Assembly: GCA_002402905.1 (NCBI GenBank)
Contig: DHGT01000084.1
Coordinates: 24,169-63,646 of the forward strand
Direction of reading: 5' to 3'
DNA: 39,478 nt
From: Desulfatitalea sp. UBA4791
GTDB taxonomy: Bacteria; Desulfobacterota; Desulfobacteria; Desulfobacterales; Desulfosarcinaceae
Part shown: positions 7,707 to 16,455 of the stretch, in pieces
Layout of the letters: each line of letters opens with the position of its first letter
How positions within the stretch are numbered: the first letter of the stretch is position 1
Program-made: the position numbers and the translations under genes
Notes under the pieces: model-generated
The model's database searches: none
Told to the model about the DNA's origin: nothing
Seen by the model: the letters and a program-made list of their open reading frames with translations, nothing else

Positions 7707-8819
7707 ATGCAAACGACGATCGTCGCCATGCGGGCGGATATTGGCAGCATTGGCGGCCACCTGCAACCCAGCCAACAGGTCGTGGCCGCGGTGCGCGAGG
7801 CCCTTGACGCGCAGCGTGGGCAGCTCATCGCGGACTTCGATCTTCACTTCACCGGCGATGACATCACGGCGGTGTGCACCTGTCAGGGAGATCCGGGCCA
7901 GACCGCCGTGCAGGATATGATCTGGGAGGCGTTTGCCCAAGGCGCCCGGGTGGCGGTGGAGCAGGGACTCTATGGCGCCGGCCAGGATATTTTCGACAAG
8001 GGCATTTCGGGGGCCTCCAAGGGGTTCGGCCCCTCGCTGGCCCAGATCACTTTCCAAGAGCGCTCCAATGAAGCCTTTCTTGTCTTTTCCATCGACAAGA
8101 GCGTGCCGGGCGCCTTCAACCTGCCGTTTTATCAGGCCTTTGCTGATCCCATGCACTGTTCCGGGCTGATATTGTCGCCCCGAATGCGCCGAGGATTTCG
8201 TTTCGAAATCATGGACGTGGTCTACCGGGAGTACGACCGGGTAATCACCCTCGAAGCCCCCGAGGATCTTTACAACCTGGCTGCCCTCCTGCGAGACGAT
8301 GAGCGTTTCGCCATTCGGTCCGTCCATTCGCGCACCTCCGAAGAGCAGAGTGTGGCGGTCAGCACGACCCGGCTGCACTATGTTGCCGGCATCATGCTGG
8401 GCCGGGATGATCCGGTGGCCATCGTGCGGGTCCAGGACGCCTTCCCCGCCGCTGGAGAGGTGCTGGCGCCCTTTGCCCTCTGCGCCCATGTCAGCGGCTT
8501 TCAGCGCGGCAGTCACCATGGGCCGCTGATGCCCGTGAGGCGCAACAGCGGCGTCTCCTATTTTGACGGCCCTCCGAGCGTTTCATGCGCGGCCTATTGC
8601 GTGCGGGACGGTCATTTGACCGAGGCCATCGATCCGTTCGACCACCCCTTCTGGGATCAGGTGCGCGCGCGGGCCACCTCCAAAACTTTAGATATCCGGC
8701 AACAGGGCTTTTTCGGGACTGCCATGCAGCCGTTCGAAACCCTCTCTTACGGTGGCATCATGGGCATTCTCAAGGAGCTCGACGAGCGCTTCGTGATCGA
8801 AAAGCCGTTTCCTTCCTGA
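7707..8819 (+). CDS. Fructose-1,6-bisphosphatase, archaeal-type (class V, FBP aldolase/phosphatase family)
   Basis: A 370-residue protein of the FBPA/P family, which in archaea and deep-branching bacteria condenses triose phosphates and dephosphorylates FBP to fructose 6-phosphate. Visible signatures: MRADIGSIGGH near the N-terminus, FSIDKSVPGAFNLPFYQAF with FADP, DDPVAIVRVQDAFPAAGEVL, and RGSHHGPLMPV followed by the YFDGPP stretch. These correspond to the Mg2+/phosphate sites. The C-terminal end (FETLSYGGIMGILKELDERF) differs from the usual EYTTLP ending, so aldolase activity should not be assumed. ATG 7707 has a GGAGAGGG site; the upstream GTG has none. It is co-oriented with pfp, and a strong terminator follows, so the two likely form one transcript for gluconeogenic control. 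Confidence 0.87.
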   Translation: MQTTIVAMRADIGSIGGHLQPSQQVVAAVREALDAQRGQLIADFDLHFTGDDITAVCTCQGDPGQTAVQDMIWEAFAQGARVAVEQGLYGAGQDIFDKGISGASKGFGPSLAQITFQERSNEAFLVFSIDKSVPGAFNLPFYQAFADPMHCSGLILSPRMRRGFRFEIMDVVYREYDRVITLEAPEDLYNLAALLRDDERFAIRSVHSRTSEEQSVAVSTTRLHYVAGIMLGRDDPVAIVRVQDAFPAAGEVLAPFALCAHVSGFQRGSHHGPLMPVRRNSGVSYFDGPPSVSCAAYCVRDGHLTEAIDPFDHPFWDQVRARATSKTLDIRQQGFFGTAMQPFETLSYGGIMGILKELDERFVIEKPFPS

Positions 8820-8877
8820 TGCATCGAAATTGTCGCTGCCGGCACAGGGTGGATTCGAGGCAGATTGGCTGAAATAC

Positions 8878-8922
8878 AACGGCGACCCGGGGTCATGCTT
8901 CCGGGTCGCCGTTTGATTTTTT
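8878..8922 (+). terminator. Rho-independent terminator after the fructose-bisphosphatase
   Basis: AACGGCGACCCGG (8878-8890) pairs perfectly with CCGGGTCGCCGTT (8901-8913) around a ten-base loop, followed by TGATTTTTT to 8922. It closes the pfp-fructose-bisphosphatase transcript and sits between convergent genes. Confidence 0.88.
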
Positions 8923-8963
8923 ATGGGATATTTTTTCGCGTCTGGCCGTCAGGCAGGCGGATC

Positions 8964-9731
8964 TTATTCCCCCTTGAACACCGGTTCCCGCTTTTCAAAA
9001 AAGGCCGTCATGCCTTCCATGGCATCGTGGCTCTGGCCCAGCTTGGTGGCCCATTCGCGGTCCACCGCCAGTCCGGCTTCCAGGCCTTTTTCGAGCCCGG
9101 TGGCCATGCCTTCCAAAACCGCCCGGACCGCCAGGGGCGGCCGTTTGGTCAACGCCACGGCCAGGGCCATGGCTTCCTTCATCAGTTCCGCCGCCGGTAC
9201 GACGCGATCCACCAGGCCGATCTCCAGCGCTTCCTGAGGCGCGAGCCGCTTGCTGAACAGGATCATCTCCAGGGCCTTGGATTTACCGACGGTCCTCGGC
9301 AGTCGCTGGATGCCGCCCCAGCCGGGGGTGATGCCCAGGTTCACCTCCGGCAGCCCCATGATGGCACGGGGGGCATCGGAAATCAGTCTGAAATGGCACA
9401 CCAAGGCCAGTTCACAGCCTCCGCCGAGGGCATAGCCGTTGATGGCGGCGATCACCGGTTTGGGCATGCGTTCGATGCGGTTGAAGATATCGTTGCCATT
9501 GGGGCCCTTGGCGATGTTGGCGATATCGGAAACGTCCATGCCGGCACAGAATCCCTTTTCACCCGCGCCGGTGATGATGATCGCCCGGGTCTCCTTGCTC
9601 TCCTCGAGCGCTTTGACGGCGTGATCCAACTCCTCGCGGAGGCCTAAATTCACCGAGTTTGTCGGCGGCCGATTCAGGGTGATGGTGGTAACGTAGTCCT
9701 GGGTCGTCACGATGATGTTGCTGTACGCCAT
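8964..9731 (-). CDS. Enoyl-CoA hydratase/isomerase family protein
   Basis: A 255-residue crotonase-fold protein hydrating trans-2-enoyl-CoA. The oxyanion-hole segments are GFCAGMD (residues 60-65) and GGGCELAL (103-110), and both catalytic glutamates of true hydratases are present: Glu107 in GCEL and Glu129 in GLPEVNLGITPGWGG. This favours hydratase over isomerase or dehalogenase roles. The start ATG at 9731 has an AGG site upstream (AACTGGAGGTTTGGC). It stands alone, convergent with the bisphosphatase. Likely in fatty-acid, aromatic or short-chain acyl-CoA beta-oxidation; the substrate chain cannot be read from sequence. Confidence 0.92.
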   Translation of the reverse strand: MAYSNIIVTTQDYVTTITLNRPPTNSVNLGLREELDHAVKALEESKETRAIIITGAGEKGFCAGMDVSDIANIAKGPNGNDIFNRIERMPKPVIAAINGYALGGGCELALVCHFRLISDAPRAIMGLPEVNLGITPGWGGIQRLPRTVGKSKALEMILFSKRLAPQEALEIGLVDRVVPAAELMKEAMALAVALTKRPPLAVRAVLEGMATGLEKGLEAGLAVDREWATKLGQSHDAMEGMTAFFEKREPVFKGE

Positions 9732-9980
9732 GCCAAACCTCCAGTTGTCTGTATGTGTATATGTGTGGGTTAAACCCTGGGAATCTCATTGAGTGTTGCG
9801 GTCAAAGCGCAAAACGGACGTACTATTTCATGGGCCGGATGTGGATGTCAAGCCTTGTAAAGGCCGTGCAGTGGGTTCCATCAACCCCCTGGGTGATAGC
9901 CACCATGCGTTGAAAACCCTCTTGCCTCAATTGCCACGTTCGGGCAAGATGCGCATCATTTCACTTTTTTCAGGAATCTT

Positions 9981-11555
9981 ATGGGAAATCGTATGTATCG
10001 GAAGATGGGCGTCGCCACGCTCATCATGATGGCCTCGATCCTTTTGAGCCGCATTCTGGGCATTCTGCGCGAATCGATCCTCTCCGCCATGATCGGCGCC
10101 AATATCGCCACGGATGCATACAAAGTGGCCTTCATCCTGCCCGAGATTCTGAATCATGTGCTGGCCAGCGGTTTCTTTTCCGTCACCTTTATCCCCATTT
10201 TTGCACGCTACCTGGCCGCGGACGACGACGCCGGCGGTTGGGAGATATTTTCCATTCTTCTCACGGTGCTCGGCGCGTTTCTAGTGGTGCTGATCGCACT
10301 CTGTATGGTGGCGGCGCCCCAGCTGCTGGCCTGGCTGGCACCGGGCAGATCCGATCCGGTTTTTATGCAAATGGCGGTGCGCATGACACGTATCATCCTG
10401 CCGGCTCAGTTCTTTTTCTTTGCCGGTGGTATGCTCATGGCCGTGCAATTTGCCAAAGAGCGTTTTTTTGTTCCGGCCCTGTCGGGGCTCGTTTATAACC
10501 TGGGCATTATCGGCGGCGGTATCCTGATGGGGTCCCGGCTGGGTGTCGAAGGATTTGCCTGGGGGGCACTGGCCGGTGCCGCCGGAGGCAGTATTTTGAT
10601 CCAATGGATCGGCGCCCGTAAAGCGGGTTTGCAGTTCCGGATCAATTTCAATTGGCGCCATCCCGATGTGAAGCGCTACATCGTTTTGACGTTGCCCTTG
10701 ATGCTGGGCTTGACCATGAATTTTTCCACAGAAGTTTTTTCGAAATTCTTCGGCAGCTTTCTCGATGCCGGAGCCATCACCCATGTCGATTTTGCCTGGC
10801 GGGTGATCCTGGCCATGGTCGGGTTTTTCGGCCAGGCGGTCGGCGTGGCCGCCTTTCCTTTTCTGGCCAGAATGGCGGCCCAGGGTCAATGGGATGACAT
10901 GAACCGGATGTTCAACACTACCTTGCGCTATCTGGCGCTGGTGCTTCCTGTTTCCGTGCTGGTCTATGTCGTGCGCTACGAAATCATCCGCGTGTTGTAC
11001 GAACGCGGATCGTTTACCTCGGCGGATGCTCACGCCACCGCCTGGGCGCTTACGGGCATGCTGATCGGTGCCGTCGCTTTTGCGGCCCAGACGGTGGTGA
11101 ACCGCGGATTTTACGCCATGCAAAACACGCTGTTGCCGGCCGCTTACGGCACTGTGGCCGTTCTTTTAAGTCTGCCGCTCTACTGGATCGGCTTGAAATA
11201 TTGGGGGGTGTTCGGAATCGGGCTGGCCATTTCCGGATCGGTCCTGCTTCAGGTGGTCTTGCTCTATGCGGTTTGGAACCACCGCAGTCACAATTCCGGG
11301 AGCAAGTCGGTCTATGCGTTCTACGGCAAATGCCTGGCGCTCTGCGTGCCGGTGGCCGGCGGCCTGTTGTTGAGTCAGCAGGCCCTGTACCGATGGTTGG
11401 ACGCCTCCACCCTGTTCGGCAGTGTCGTTCTGATTGCCGTCCAGAGTTTGATTTTCTTGACCCTGATGGGTGGGGTCTGCTGGGCCTTTAAAATAGAAGA
11501 GGCCCGTGTCGTGTGGCACAGGCTGACTGCACGGTTGCTCAGAAGGGAACGGTGA
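9981..11555 (+). CDS. murJ: Lipid II flippase MurJ (MviN)
   Basis: A 524-residue polytopic membrane protein of the MOP superfamily that flips lipid II across the inner membrane for peptidoglycan synthesis. The N-terminal signature SILLSRILGILRESILSAMIGA and DAYKVAFILPEILNHVLASGFFSVTFIPIF is typical, including the conserved arginines of the central cavity. About 13-14 transmembrane segments are visible, and ERGSFTSADAHATAWAL matches the conserved TM7-TM8 motif. The ATG at 9981 has AGGA five bases upstream. Single-gene unit; divergent from the hydratase gene, with about 250 bases between that must hold both promoters. A repeat element lies immediately downstream. Confidence 0.93.
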   Translation: MGNRMYRKMGVATLIMMASILLSRILGILRESILSAMIGANIATDAYKVAFILPEILNHVLASGFFSVTFIPIFARYLAADDDAGGWEIFSILLTVLGAFLVVLIALCMVAAPQLLAWLAPGRSDPVFMQMAVRMTRIILPAQFFFFAGGMLMAVQFAKERFFVPALSGLVYNLGIIGGGILMGSRLGVEGFAWGALAGAAGGSILIQWIGARKAGLQFRINFNWRHPDVKRYIVLTLPLMLGLTMNFSTEVFSKFFGSFLDAGAITHVDFAWRVILAMVGFFGQAVGVAAFPFLARMAAQGQWDDMNRMFNTTLRYLALVLPVSVLVYVVRYEIIRVLYERGSFTSADAHATAWALTGMLIGAVAFAAQTVVNRGFYAMQNTLLPAAYGTVAVLLSLPLYWIGLKYWGVFGIGLAISGSVLLQVVLLYAVWNHRSHNSGSKSVYAFYGKCLALCVPVAGGLLLSQQALYRWLDASTLFGSVVLIAVQSLIFLTLMGGVCWAFKIEEARVVWHRLTARLLRRER

Positions 11556-11580
11556 TGCCGTTGCCCGCCACACCATAAGT

Positions 11581-11880
11581 CAGCAGTTCTAACTGAATCT
11601 GATACACCTTGGAGGGCATGCATTACAGAAGTTGTTTTGAAAAATGATTCACATGGCAATGGAGATGGCAGGCGTGGGTGGGGCAGGTGGCCAGGGCCAC
11701 GTGAGCCATGCGGTTTAGTGTCGCTTGAATGCAAACGGCGGACAAGCGGCCCAGACTGTTTGAGCGCAGCGAGTTTCTGGGCCGCCCGCCGTGCATTTTA
11801 GCGACACTTGACCGCTTGGCGTGTGGCATCGGCCACCTGTTCCACCCACGCCGGGTTTAATGAATAGCGTTCAGTTAGAA
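11581..11880. repeat. MITE-like nested palindromic element (long copy)
   Basis: The element is bounded by an 11-base perfect inverted repeat: TTCTAACTGAA (11587-11597) and TTCAGTTAGAA (11870-11880). Inside, GGCGTGGGTGGGGCAGGTGG (about 11670-11690) pairs with CCACCTGTTCCACCCACGCC (11832-11851), and GTGTCGCT plus GGCGG...GGCCCAG pair with CTGGGCC...CGCCG...AGCGACAC around a central GAGCGCAGCGAG. It is thus palindromic over its length and encodes nothing convincing. A shorter relative lies at 2903-3047. It fills most of the murJ-oxidoreductase gap (11556-11932). No target-site duplication was confirmed. Confidence 0.75.
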
Positions 11881-11932
11881 TCTGGGCAGAGGCTGATGCA
11901 ATTGACTTTTAAAAACTACCGGTTCACCCGAT

Positions 11933-13603
11933 TCATGATAAAAACTTCGCCGTCTCAAACATGGAAAAGGTTTTAAATCCCCCACTGATGTTTTTCACGT
12001 TGTAGCCATGCTGGGTTAAGGTCCGGGCCGCAAAATAGGAGCGCTGACCCACGAAACAGTAGGTCCAGATCTCGCGATCCTTGGGGATTTCCTGCATGCG
12101 TTGGCGCAGTTCGTCGATGGGTATGTTGACGGCTTCGTCGAGGTGGTCCTGTTTGTACTCCATGACATCGCGCACGTCCAGCATCAGGGCACTGCTCTCT
12201 TCCACCTCCTCCCAGTGGGCCAGGTGGGCATCTCCCCTGAGCACATTGGCGGCGATCATCCCGGCCATGTTCACCGGGTCTTTGGCCGAACCGAACTGGG
12301 GTGCGTAACACAATTCGGCCTCTTCCAGGTCAAACACCGTCGCGCCCATCTGGATGGCCATGGCGACCACATCGATGCGCTTTTCGACGCCTTTCTGGCC
12401 AACGGCCTGGGCACCGACGATGCGTCCATCCTCCTTTTTAAAGATGAATTTGAGGCTGATCGGCTCGGCACCGGGATAGTAGTTGGCATGATGGCCGGGA
12501 TGCAGGTAAATTTTTTCCATTTGATCCCACATGCCGATTTTTTTGAGCGTCTTTTCACTGGCGCCGGTGAAGGCCACCACATGGTCGAGGATGCCGACCA
12601 CCGAGGTGCCCTGCACGCCTCGGAATGTGCTGCTGCGTCCCATGATCGCATCGGCTGCGATCCGTCCCTGGCGATTGGCCGGGCCGGCCAAGGGAACCAC
12701 ACCGGTCTGGCCGGTGACCACGTCCCGGACCTCCACGGCATCGCCCACGGCCCAGATGTGCGGATCGCTGGTGCGCATTTGCCCGTCGACCTGGATGCCG
12801 CCGCCGGGGCCGATATCCAATCCGGCCTTCTCGGCCAGGGAGGTGTGCGGGCGAACGCCGATACATAAAATGACCAGGTCGGTTTCGATCTGGTTGCCGC
12901 TTTGAAGGGTCAGCTTGATGCGGTGCCCTTCGCCCTTTTCAAATTGGGCGACCCCGTCGTTGAGATAGAGCGAAATGCCGTGTTTGATGAGCGTATCGTG
13001 GATGGGCGCCACCATCTCCTGATCGAGCAGGGGCATGACCTGGTTTAGTCGCTCCACCACGGTGACTTTGAGGCCGCGGGTGTGGAGGTTTTCGGTCATC
13101 TCCATGCCGATGTAACCGCCTCCGACCACAACCGCCTGGGTGGCTTCGAATTGTTCGATCCACTGAACGATCTGTCGGCTGTCGGGGATGGTGCGCAACG
13201 AAAAGATCCCCGGCAGGTCGATGCCCGGTAGATTCGGTCGAATAGGGCGAGCGCCGGGAGACAGGACCAGGTAATCGTAATCCTCACCATAGGTGGTCCC
13301 GCGTTCCAGGTCCGTGACCTCTATGCACCGGTTGGCGCGGTCGATGGCGGCCACATTGGATCGCAGGCGAACTTCGATATTGAACCGCTCCTTGAAGAGT
13401 TGAGGGGTGGCTACCAGCAGGTCCTCTTCGTTTTGGATGACGTTGCCCACATAGTAGGGCAGGCCGCAATTCGCGAAAGAGACGTGGGTGCCGCGGTCGA
13501 ACATGACGATTTCGGCGGTTTCCGAGAGCCGGCGTGCGCGGGCCGCACACGATGCGCCACCGGCAACCCCACCCACGATCAGGATGCGTGGTTTTTTTGA
13601 CAT
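11933..13603 (-). CDS. CoA-disulfide reductase-like FAD oxidoreductase with C-terminal rhodanese domain
   Basis: A 556-residue two-domain enzyme. Residues 1-450 are a pyridine-nucleotide disulfide oxidoreductase: FAD motif ILIVGGVAGGASCAARARR, the active cysteine in SFANCGLPYYVG, NADH motif AVVVGGGYIGMEMTENL, and WAVGDAVEV. The C-terminal 100 residues are a rhodanese (LMLDVRDVMEY, VNIPIDELRQRM) with its catalytic Cys in YCFVGQRSY. The architecture matches CoADR-Rhd/NADH-dependent persulfide reductases, which reduce CoA disulfide, CoA persulfide or polysulfide; this suits a sulfur-metabolising host. Start is at the FAD motif (MSKKPRILIVGG) with AGGAGA upstream. It appears monocistronic. Confidence 0.93.
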   Translation of the reverse strand: MSKKPRILIVGGVAGGASCAARARRLSETAEIVMFDRGTHVSFANCGLPYYVGNVIQNEEDLLVATPQLFKERFNIEVRLRSNVAAIDRANRCIEVTDLERGTTYGEDYDYLVLSPGARPIRPNLPGIDLPGIFSLRTIPDSRQIVQWIEQFEATQAVVVGGGYIGMEMTENLHTRGLKVTVVERLNQVMPLLDQEMVAPIHDTLIKHGISLYLNDGVAQFEKGEGHRIKLTLQSGNQIETDLVILCIGVRPHTSLAEKAGLDIGPGGGIQVDGQMRTSDPHIWAVGDAVEVRDVVTGQTGVVPLAGPANRQGRIAADAIMGRSSTFRGVQGTSVVGILDHVVAFTGASEKTLKKIGMWDQMEKIYLHPGHHANYYPGAEPISLKFIFKKEDGRIVGAQAVGQKGVEKRIDVVAMAIQMGATVFDLEEAELCYAPQFGSAKDPVNMAGMIAANVLRGDAHLAHWEEVEESSALMLDVRDVMEYKQDHLDEAVNIPIDELRQRMQEIPKDREIWTYCFVGQRSYFAARTLTQHGYNVKNISGGFKTFSMFETAKFLS

Positions 13604-13958
13604 GATCGCTGATTCTCCTATTCCATAACTTGAATTTTAAACGGTCCGGCAGACAAGGCCAGTATCCATTCGGTTGATCCCGAATCACACGGTCGTTTCG
13701 ATGGGATCGTCAGCATCGTTGAGCCGCATTCAGCTTGAATTCGGGGGCCTATCCTACTCATCCATTTCGAGCAGGTCAATACCCCCCTTCGGTTTCGACG
13801 GGATCCGGACCGGGTTCAGTGAATCGCAATCCGTTAGAATCGCCGAGAACGGAGGCATCGGCTTGCGACCTCAAATCCTTTTATGTTACCCTCGGCGTGA
13901 TAGAAAGGGCAGTGATGCCGATCGAAACCCACCTCATGGAGGGCAACCACAAGAGACC
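13604..13958. other. Divergent intergenic region, no gene seen
   Basis: This region lies between the leftward CoA-disulfide-reductase gene and the rightward GNAT gene and should contain both promoters. A rightward frame is open from 13674 into the GNAT gene, but its translation (many Ser, Pro and Arg, no motif) does not look like protein sequence. No terminator or repeat was recognised. Confidence 0.5.
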
Positions 13959-14960
13959 ATGCCGCGGCTATATATCGAAGAGTACACCCATTCCCTGGAA
14001 GGCAAGAGCGTTTGCATCGCCTGCAGGGAAGGGATATTGCGCGACAATCTCAATGCCGTGATTTCCGATGTGAAGCTGCTCAGCCGGCTGAAGATTAAGA
14101 CCGCCCTTTATCACAACATCGCCAACCGATTTGCCAACCAGAAATATTTCCGGCTCCTGGCCGACCGCTTGTCCGAAACCCGTATCGTCAGAGTGCCGCC
14201 GGATGTCGATTTCTACAGTTATGTGCTCGACCATGAAGAGAATGTCCATAAATTGATTTTTCTGGAGCGCAAGGCCCTGGTCGATCATCTGGGCAACAGG
14301 ATCAACAGCGTCACCACCCAAGGCGTGCGCCAAAGCATCAACGCATGGGGAGACCTGATTGCCAACACCAATTTCAAGGGAGTGCTCGATCGCATCTGCA
14401 GCCGTATCGATAGCGGCCACTACGATCGGGTGCATATCCTCCCGGCCGGTAAAGATGCCATCAAATACGAACTGTTCACCATAGAAGGGTGGGGGACCCT
14501 GATCGCCAATAACTTTGTCGAGCGATTCCAACCCGTGGCGACCGAGAATGAGGTGCGCCTGATCGATGGCATCCTCAAACTTTACAAAAGTGAAGGATAT
14601 CTCAAGCCAAGGACCAAGGAATATTTGATCCTGAACCGCAACAATTTTTACGTGACCACCATCGACGACATCGTTGTGGGATGCGTGGAAAAAAAGACCA
14701 TCGATGCGCAGACCGCTGAAATCGCGGCCCTCGCGATATCCACACGGTTCCGTAATCAACGGGTGGGGGTGTTCACCGTTCAGGCCTTTATCGACGAATT
14801 GAAAAGAAAAGGATTTAAACGCTTTATATCTCTCACCAACAATCCCAACCTCAAACGGTTGTATCTGAGCATGGGGTTTGAGCCGTGTCAGGGACCCGAG
14901 TATAGCGAGCGCCAGGCCGCCTCGCCGGGGGTGGCCATGTACTACTTGGAGATTGCCTGA
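13959..14960 (+). CDS. N-acetylglutamate-synthase-like protein (degenerate amino-acid-kinase domain plus GNAT)
   Basis: A 333-residue protein. The C-terminal 140 residues are a GNAT acetyltransferase: EVRLIDGILKLYKSEGYLKPRT, VGCVEKK, AEIAALAISTRFRNQRVGVFTVQAFIDELK (acetyl-CoA loop RNQRVG) and SLTNNPNLKRLYLSMGFEPC. The N-terminal half resembles the amino-acid-kinase part of ArgA/NAGS, especially HILPAGKDAIKYELFTIEGWGTLI, which parallels the lid region ahead of the GNAT domain in N-acetylglutamate synthases. Glycine-rich kinase loops are not obvious, so the kinase fold is probably non-catalytic. Possible role: acetylating glutamate or another amino compound. The start at MPRLYIEEYTHS is chosen because similarity begins there; the ribosome site (AAGAGA) is weak. 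Confidence 0.7.
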   Translation: MPRLYIEEYTHSLEGKSVCIACREGILRDNLNAVISDVKLLSRLKIKTALYHNIANRFANQKYFRLLADRLSETRIVRVPPDVDFYSYVLDHEENVHKLIFLERKALVDHLGNRINSVTTQGVRQSINAWGDLIANTNFKGVLDRICSRIDSGHYDRVHILPAGKDAIKYELFTIEGWGTLIANNFVERFQPVATENEVRLIDGILKLYKSEGYLKPRTKEYLILNRNNFYVTTIDDIVVGCVEKKTIDAQTAEIAALAISTRFRNQRVGVFTVQAFIDELKRKGFKRFISLTNNPNLKRLYLSMGFEPCQGPEYSERQAASPGVAMYYLEIA

Positions 14961-15047
14961 AAAATAGGTTCAGTTCCGGGATAGTCATCGGTTAAGGGTT
15001 TCGGCGACTGCACTCCCGTGAAATAAATTACTAATTAAAACATATTG

Positions 15048-15569
15048 TTAAAAATTCAACTGCAATACATAGTCGATGTATGCCGCCACGTTGACGGCCA
15101 CATGGCGCACATTGCAGCGAACCGCCATCTCGGGCTCATATTTGAATGCCGGTCCGCCAGCGACGATACGCGTTTGAGAGGGGACTCGCTGTCCGATCAG
15201 CGAAAGGGTTTCCTCGCTGTCGATCTGCAGAACGGTCAACCCCAGAAACGCCGGTCGATCTTTCAGGCACGCCGCGACAATCCGTTCGGCCGGCTGAAGC
15301 AGTCCGAGTGGTTTGACCTTCATCCCGACTATATCGGAAAAAATATTTATGATATCAATCCCTTGACCAATTCCATCATCCAGGGTGGCGGTGATCATAA
15401 GCGGCGCGGCGGGCCAGATGCCGGGGACTTTGTGTTGAATTTTCCATCTGTTGAGTTGTTCGGCGGTTTGGAGCAATGCGTCACGGGAAGGCAACCCGGT
15501 CGAGAGCCACTGGTCGCACAAGCGCTGCAATTGATTGCGAAGCTGTATCATTTGGATTATCTCAACCAT
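15048..15569 (-). CDS. Small protein resembling a cobalamin-binding fold, axial His motif missing
   Basis: A 173-residue protein. Residues 20-60 look helical, like the helical cap that precedes B12-binding domains. The rest reads like a Rossmann-type B12 domain: ITATLDDGIGQGIDIINIFSDIVGMKVKPLG, then LKDRPAFLGLTVLQI and RIVAGGPAFKYEPEMAVRCNV, ending VNVAAYIDYVLQL. In true B12 domains the first loop is DxHxxG; here it is DGIGQG, so the histidine that would ligate cobalt is absent. It may bind B12 base-on, bind another ligand, or be a non-binding relative. The start MVEIIQMIQ is preferred to an upstream one with no ribosome site, but its own site is weak. Function unknown. Confidence 0.6.
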   Translation of the reverse strand: MVEIIQMIQLRNQLQRLCDQWLSTGLPSRDALLQTAEQLNRWKIQHKVPGIWPAAPLMITATLDDGIGQGIDIINIFSDIVGMKVKPLGLLQPAERIVAACLKDRPAFLGLTVLQIDSEETLSLIGQRVPSQTRIVAGGPAFKYEPEMAVRCNVRHVAVNVAAYIDYVLQLNF

Positions 15570-15911
15570 GTTTAAGGAACCTGTCTGCGTGTCATCCCTT
15601 GCCCAAAGAATTCGGAATGACCGGCATTTGCCGTCTCTATTCGGCCTTTTTCCTTCTGTCAAAGCATTTGGGCTTGTATATTTTGTTCAGCCCAGGTAAA
15701 TGAAGGCACCCTTCACCCGATGCGATGAATGGTTATTATCCTTTTCATTGCGCCCGGCAAGCGCACACTTCATCTATCCGGAACTATGGCATGCACCCGA
15801 TGGCTCCCATAAAAAGAGCATGGGGCAGCCGAAACGCCGCGGCTGGCCATTGCCGACGGCCACGGCGCAAATAAGCATTACAATTTGAAACCAGACAGAG
15901 GAGGAGATTCC
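15570..15911. other. Divergent intergenic region upstream of HU
   Basis: This region lies between the leftward B12-fold-like gene and the HU gene. It should hold the HU promoter, but no clean -35/-10 pair was found. A six-base inverted repeat (CAGCCG at 15826-15831, CGGCTG at 15840-15845) is present and may be chance. No gene was recognised. Confidence 0.4.
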
Positions 15912-16181
15912 ATGAACAAAGCGGATTTAATTGCTAAAGTAGCTGAAATCGTTGGCACTCAGAAACAAGCCAAGGAAGCGGTGGACTGTGTTATCGATGC
16001 CATTTCAGACGCCTTGGCTAAAAAGGACTCGGTCCAGATTTCAGGATTTGGCACCTTTAAAGTGAGCGAGCGCCAAGCCCGCACCGGCCGTAACCCTCAA
16101 AGTGGCGCGGAGATCAAGATCTCGGCGCGCAACGTGCCTAAATTCGTGCCTGGTAAGGCGCTCAAGGATGCAGTGAACTAA
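15912..16181 (+). CDS. hup: HU family DNA-binding protein
   Basis: An 89-residue histone-like protein that bends and compacts DNA as a dimer. It starts MNKADLIAKVAEI, with the dimer-forming helices, then DSVQISGFGTFKV and the DNA-contacting beta arm RQARTGRNPQSGAEIKISARNVPKF with its conserved RNP tip. It ends at FVPGKALKDAVN. Length is exactly family-typical. A strong GGAGGAG ribosome site sets the start at 15912. Monocistronic, followed by a terminator. Confidence 0.97.
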   Translation: MNKADLIAKVAEIVGTQKQAKEAVDCVIDAISDALAKKDSVQISGFGTFKVSERQARTGRNPQSGAEIKISARNVPKFVPGKALKDAVN

Positions 16182-16209
16182 TTGCCCCTTTCAGTCGTTT
16201 ATTTGGGCC

Positions 16210-16267
16210 AGAGAGCAGGCAGGGATCTCGCAAATTCCTGCCTGCTCTCTTGGTTCATCCTTTTTTT
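16210..16267. terminator. Terminator between HU and the tautomerase gene
   Basis: AGAGAGCAGGCAGG (16210-16223) pairs perfectly with CCTGCCTGCTCTCT (16237-16250) around a 13-base loop. A run of seven Ts follows at 16261-16267, somewhat far from the stem. It lies at the meeting point of convergent genes and probably ends HU transcription. It slightly overlaps the 3' end of the tautomerase gene. Confidence 0.7.
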
Positions 16268-16455
16268 CTCAGTTCTGAGACCGTCCTGCCGCCGATGCCC
16301 CAGTTGTCTGTATCGATCTCTTCGATAACCACCACCGTGGTTTGAGGATTCTTGCCCAATACCGACACCAGAAGATCGGTGACCCCCTGGATCAATTGGG
16401 CCTTCTTTTCGGACGTGGCCCCCTCCTTCGTAATCTTGATATTGACGTATGGCAT
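16255..16455 (-). CDS. 4-oxalocrotonate tautomerase family protein
   Basis: A 66-residue tautomerase-superfamily subunit. It starts MPYVNIKITKEG, so removal of Met leaves the catalytic Pro1. The segment TVVVIEEIDTDNWGIGGRTV is the family signature with the conserved Trp and glycine pair. The arginines that bind the substrate in the Pseudomonas enzyme (Arg11, Arg39) are not evident (Gly/Ala and Val instead), which is usual in the TDNWGIGG subgroup of unknown substrate. The start at 16455 has a textbook AAAGGAGG site; an in-frame upstream ATG at 16500 has none. Monocistronic, convergent with HU. Confidence 0.92.
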   Translation of the reverse strand: MPYVNIKITKEGATSEKKAQLIQGVTDLLVSVLGKNPQTTVVVIEEIDTDNWGIGGRTVSELRKKG

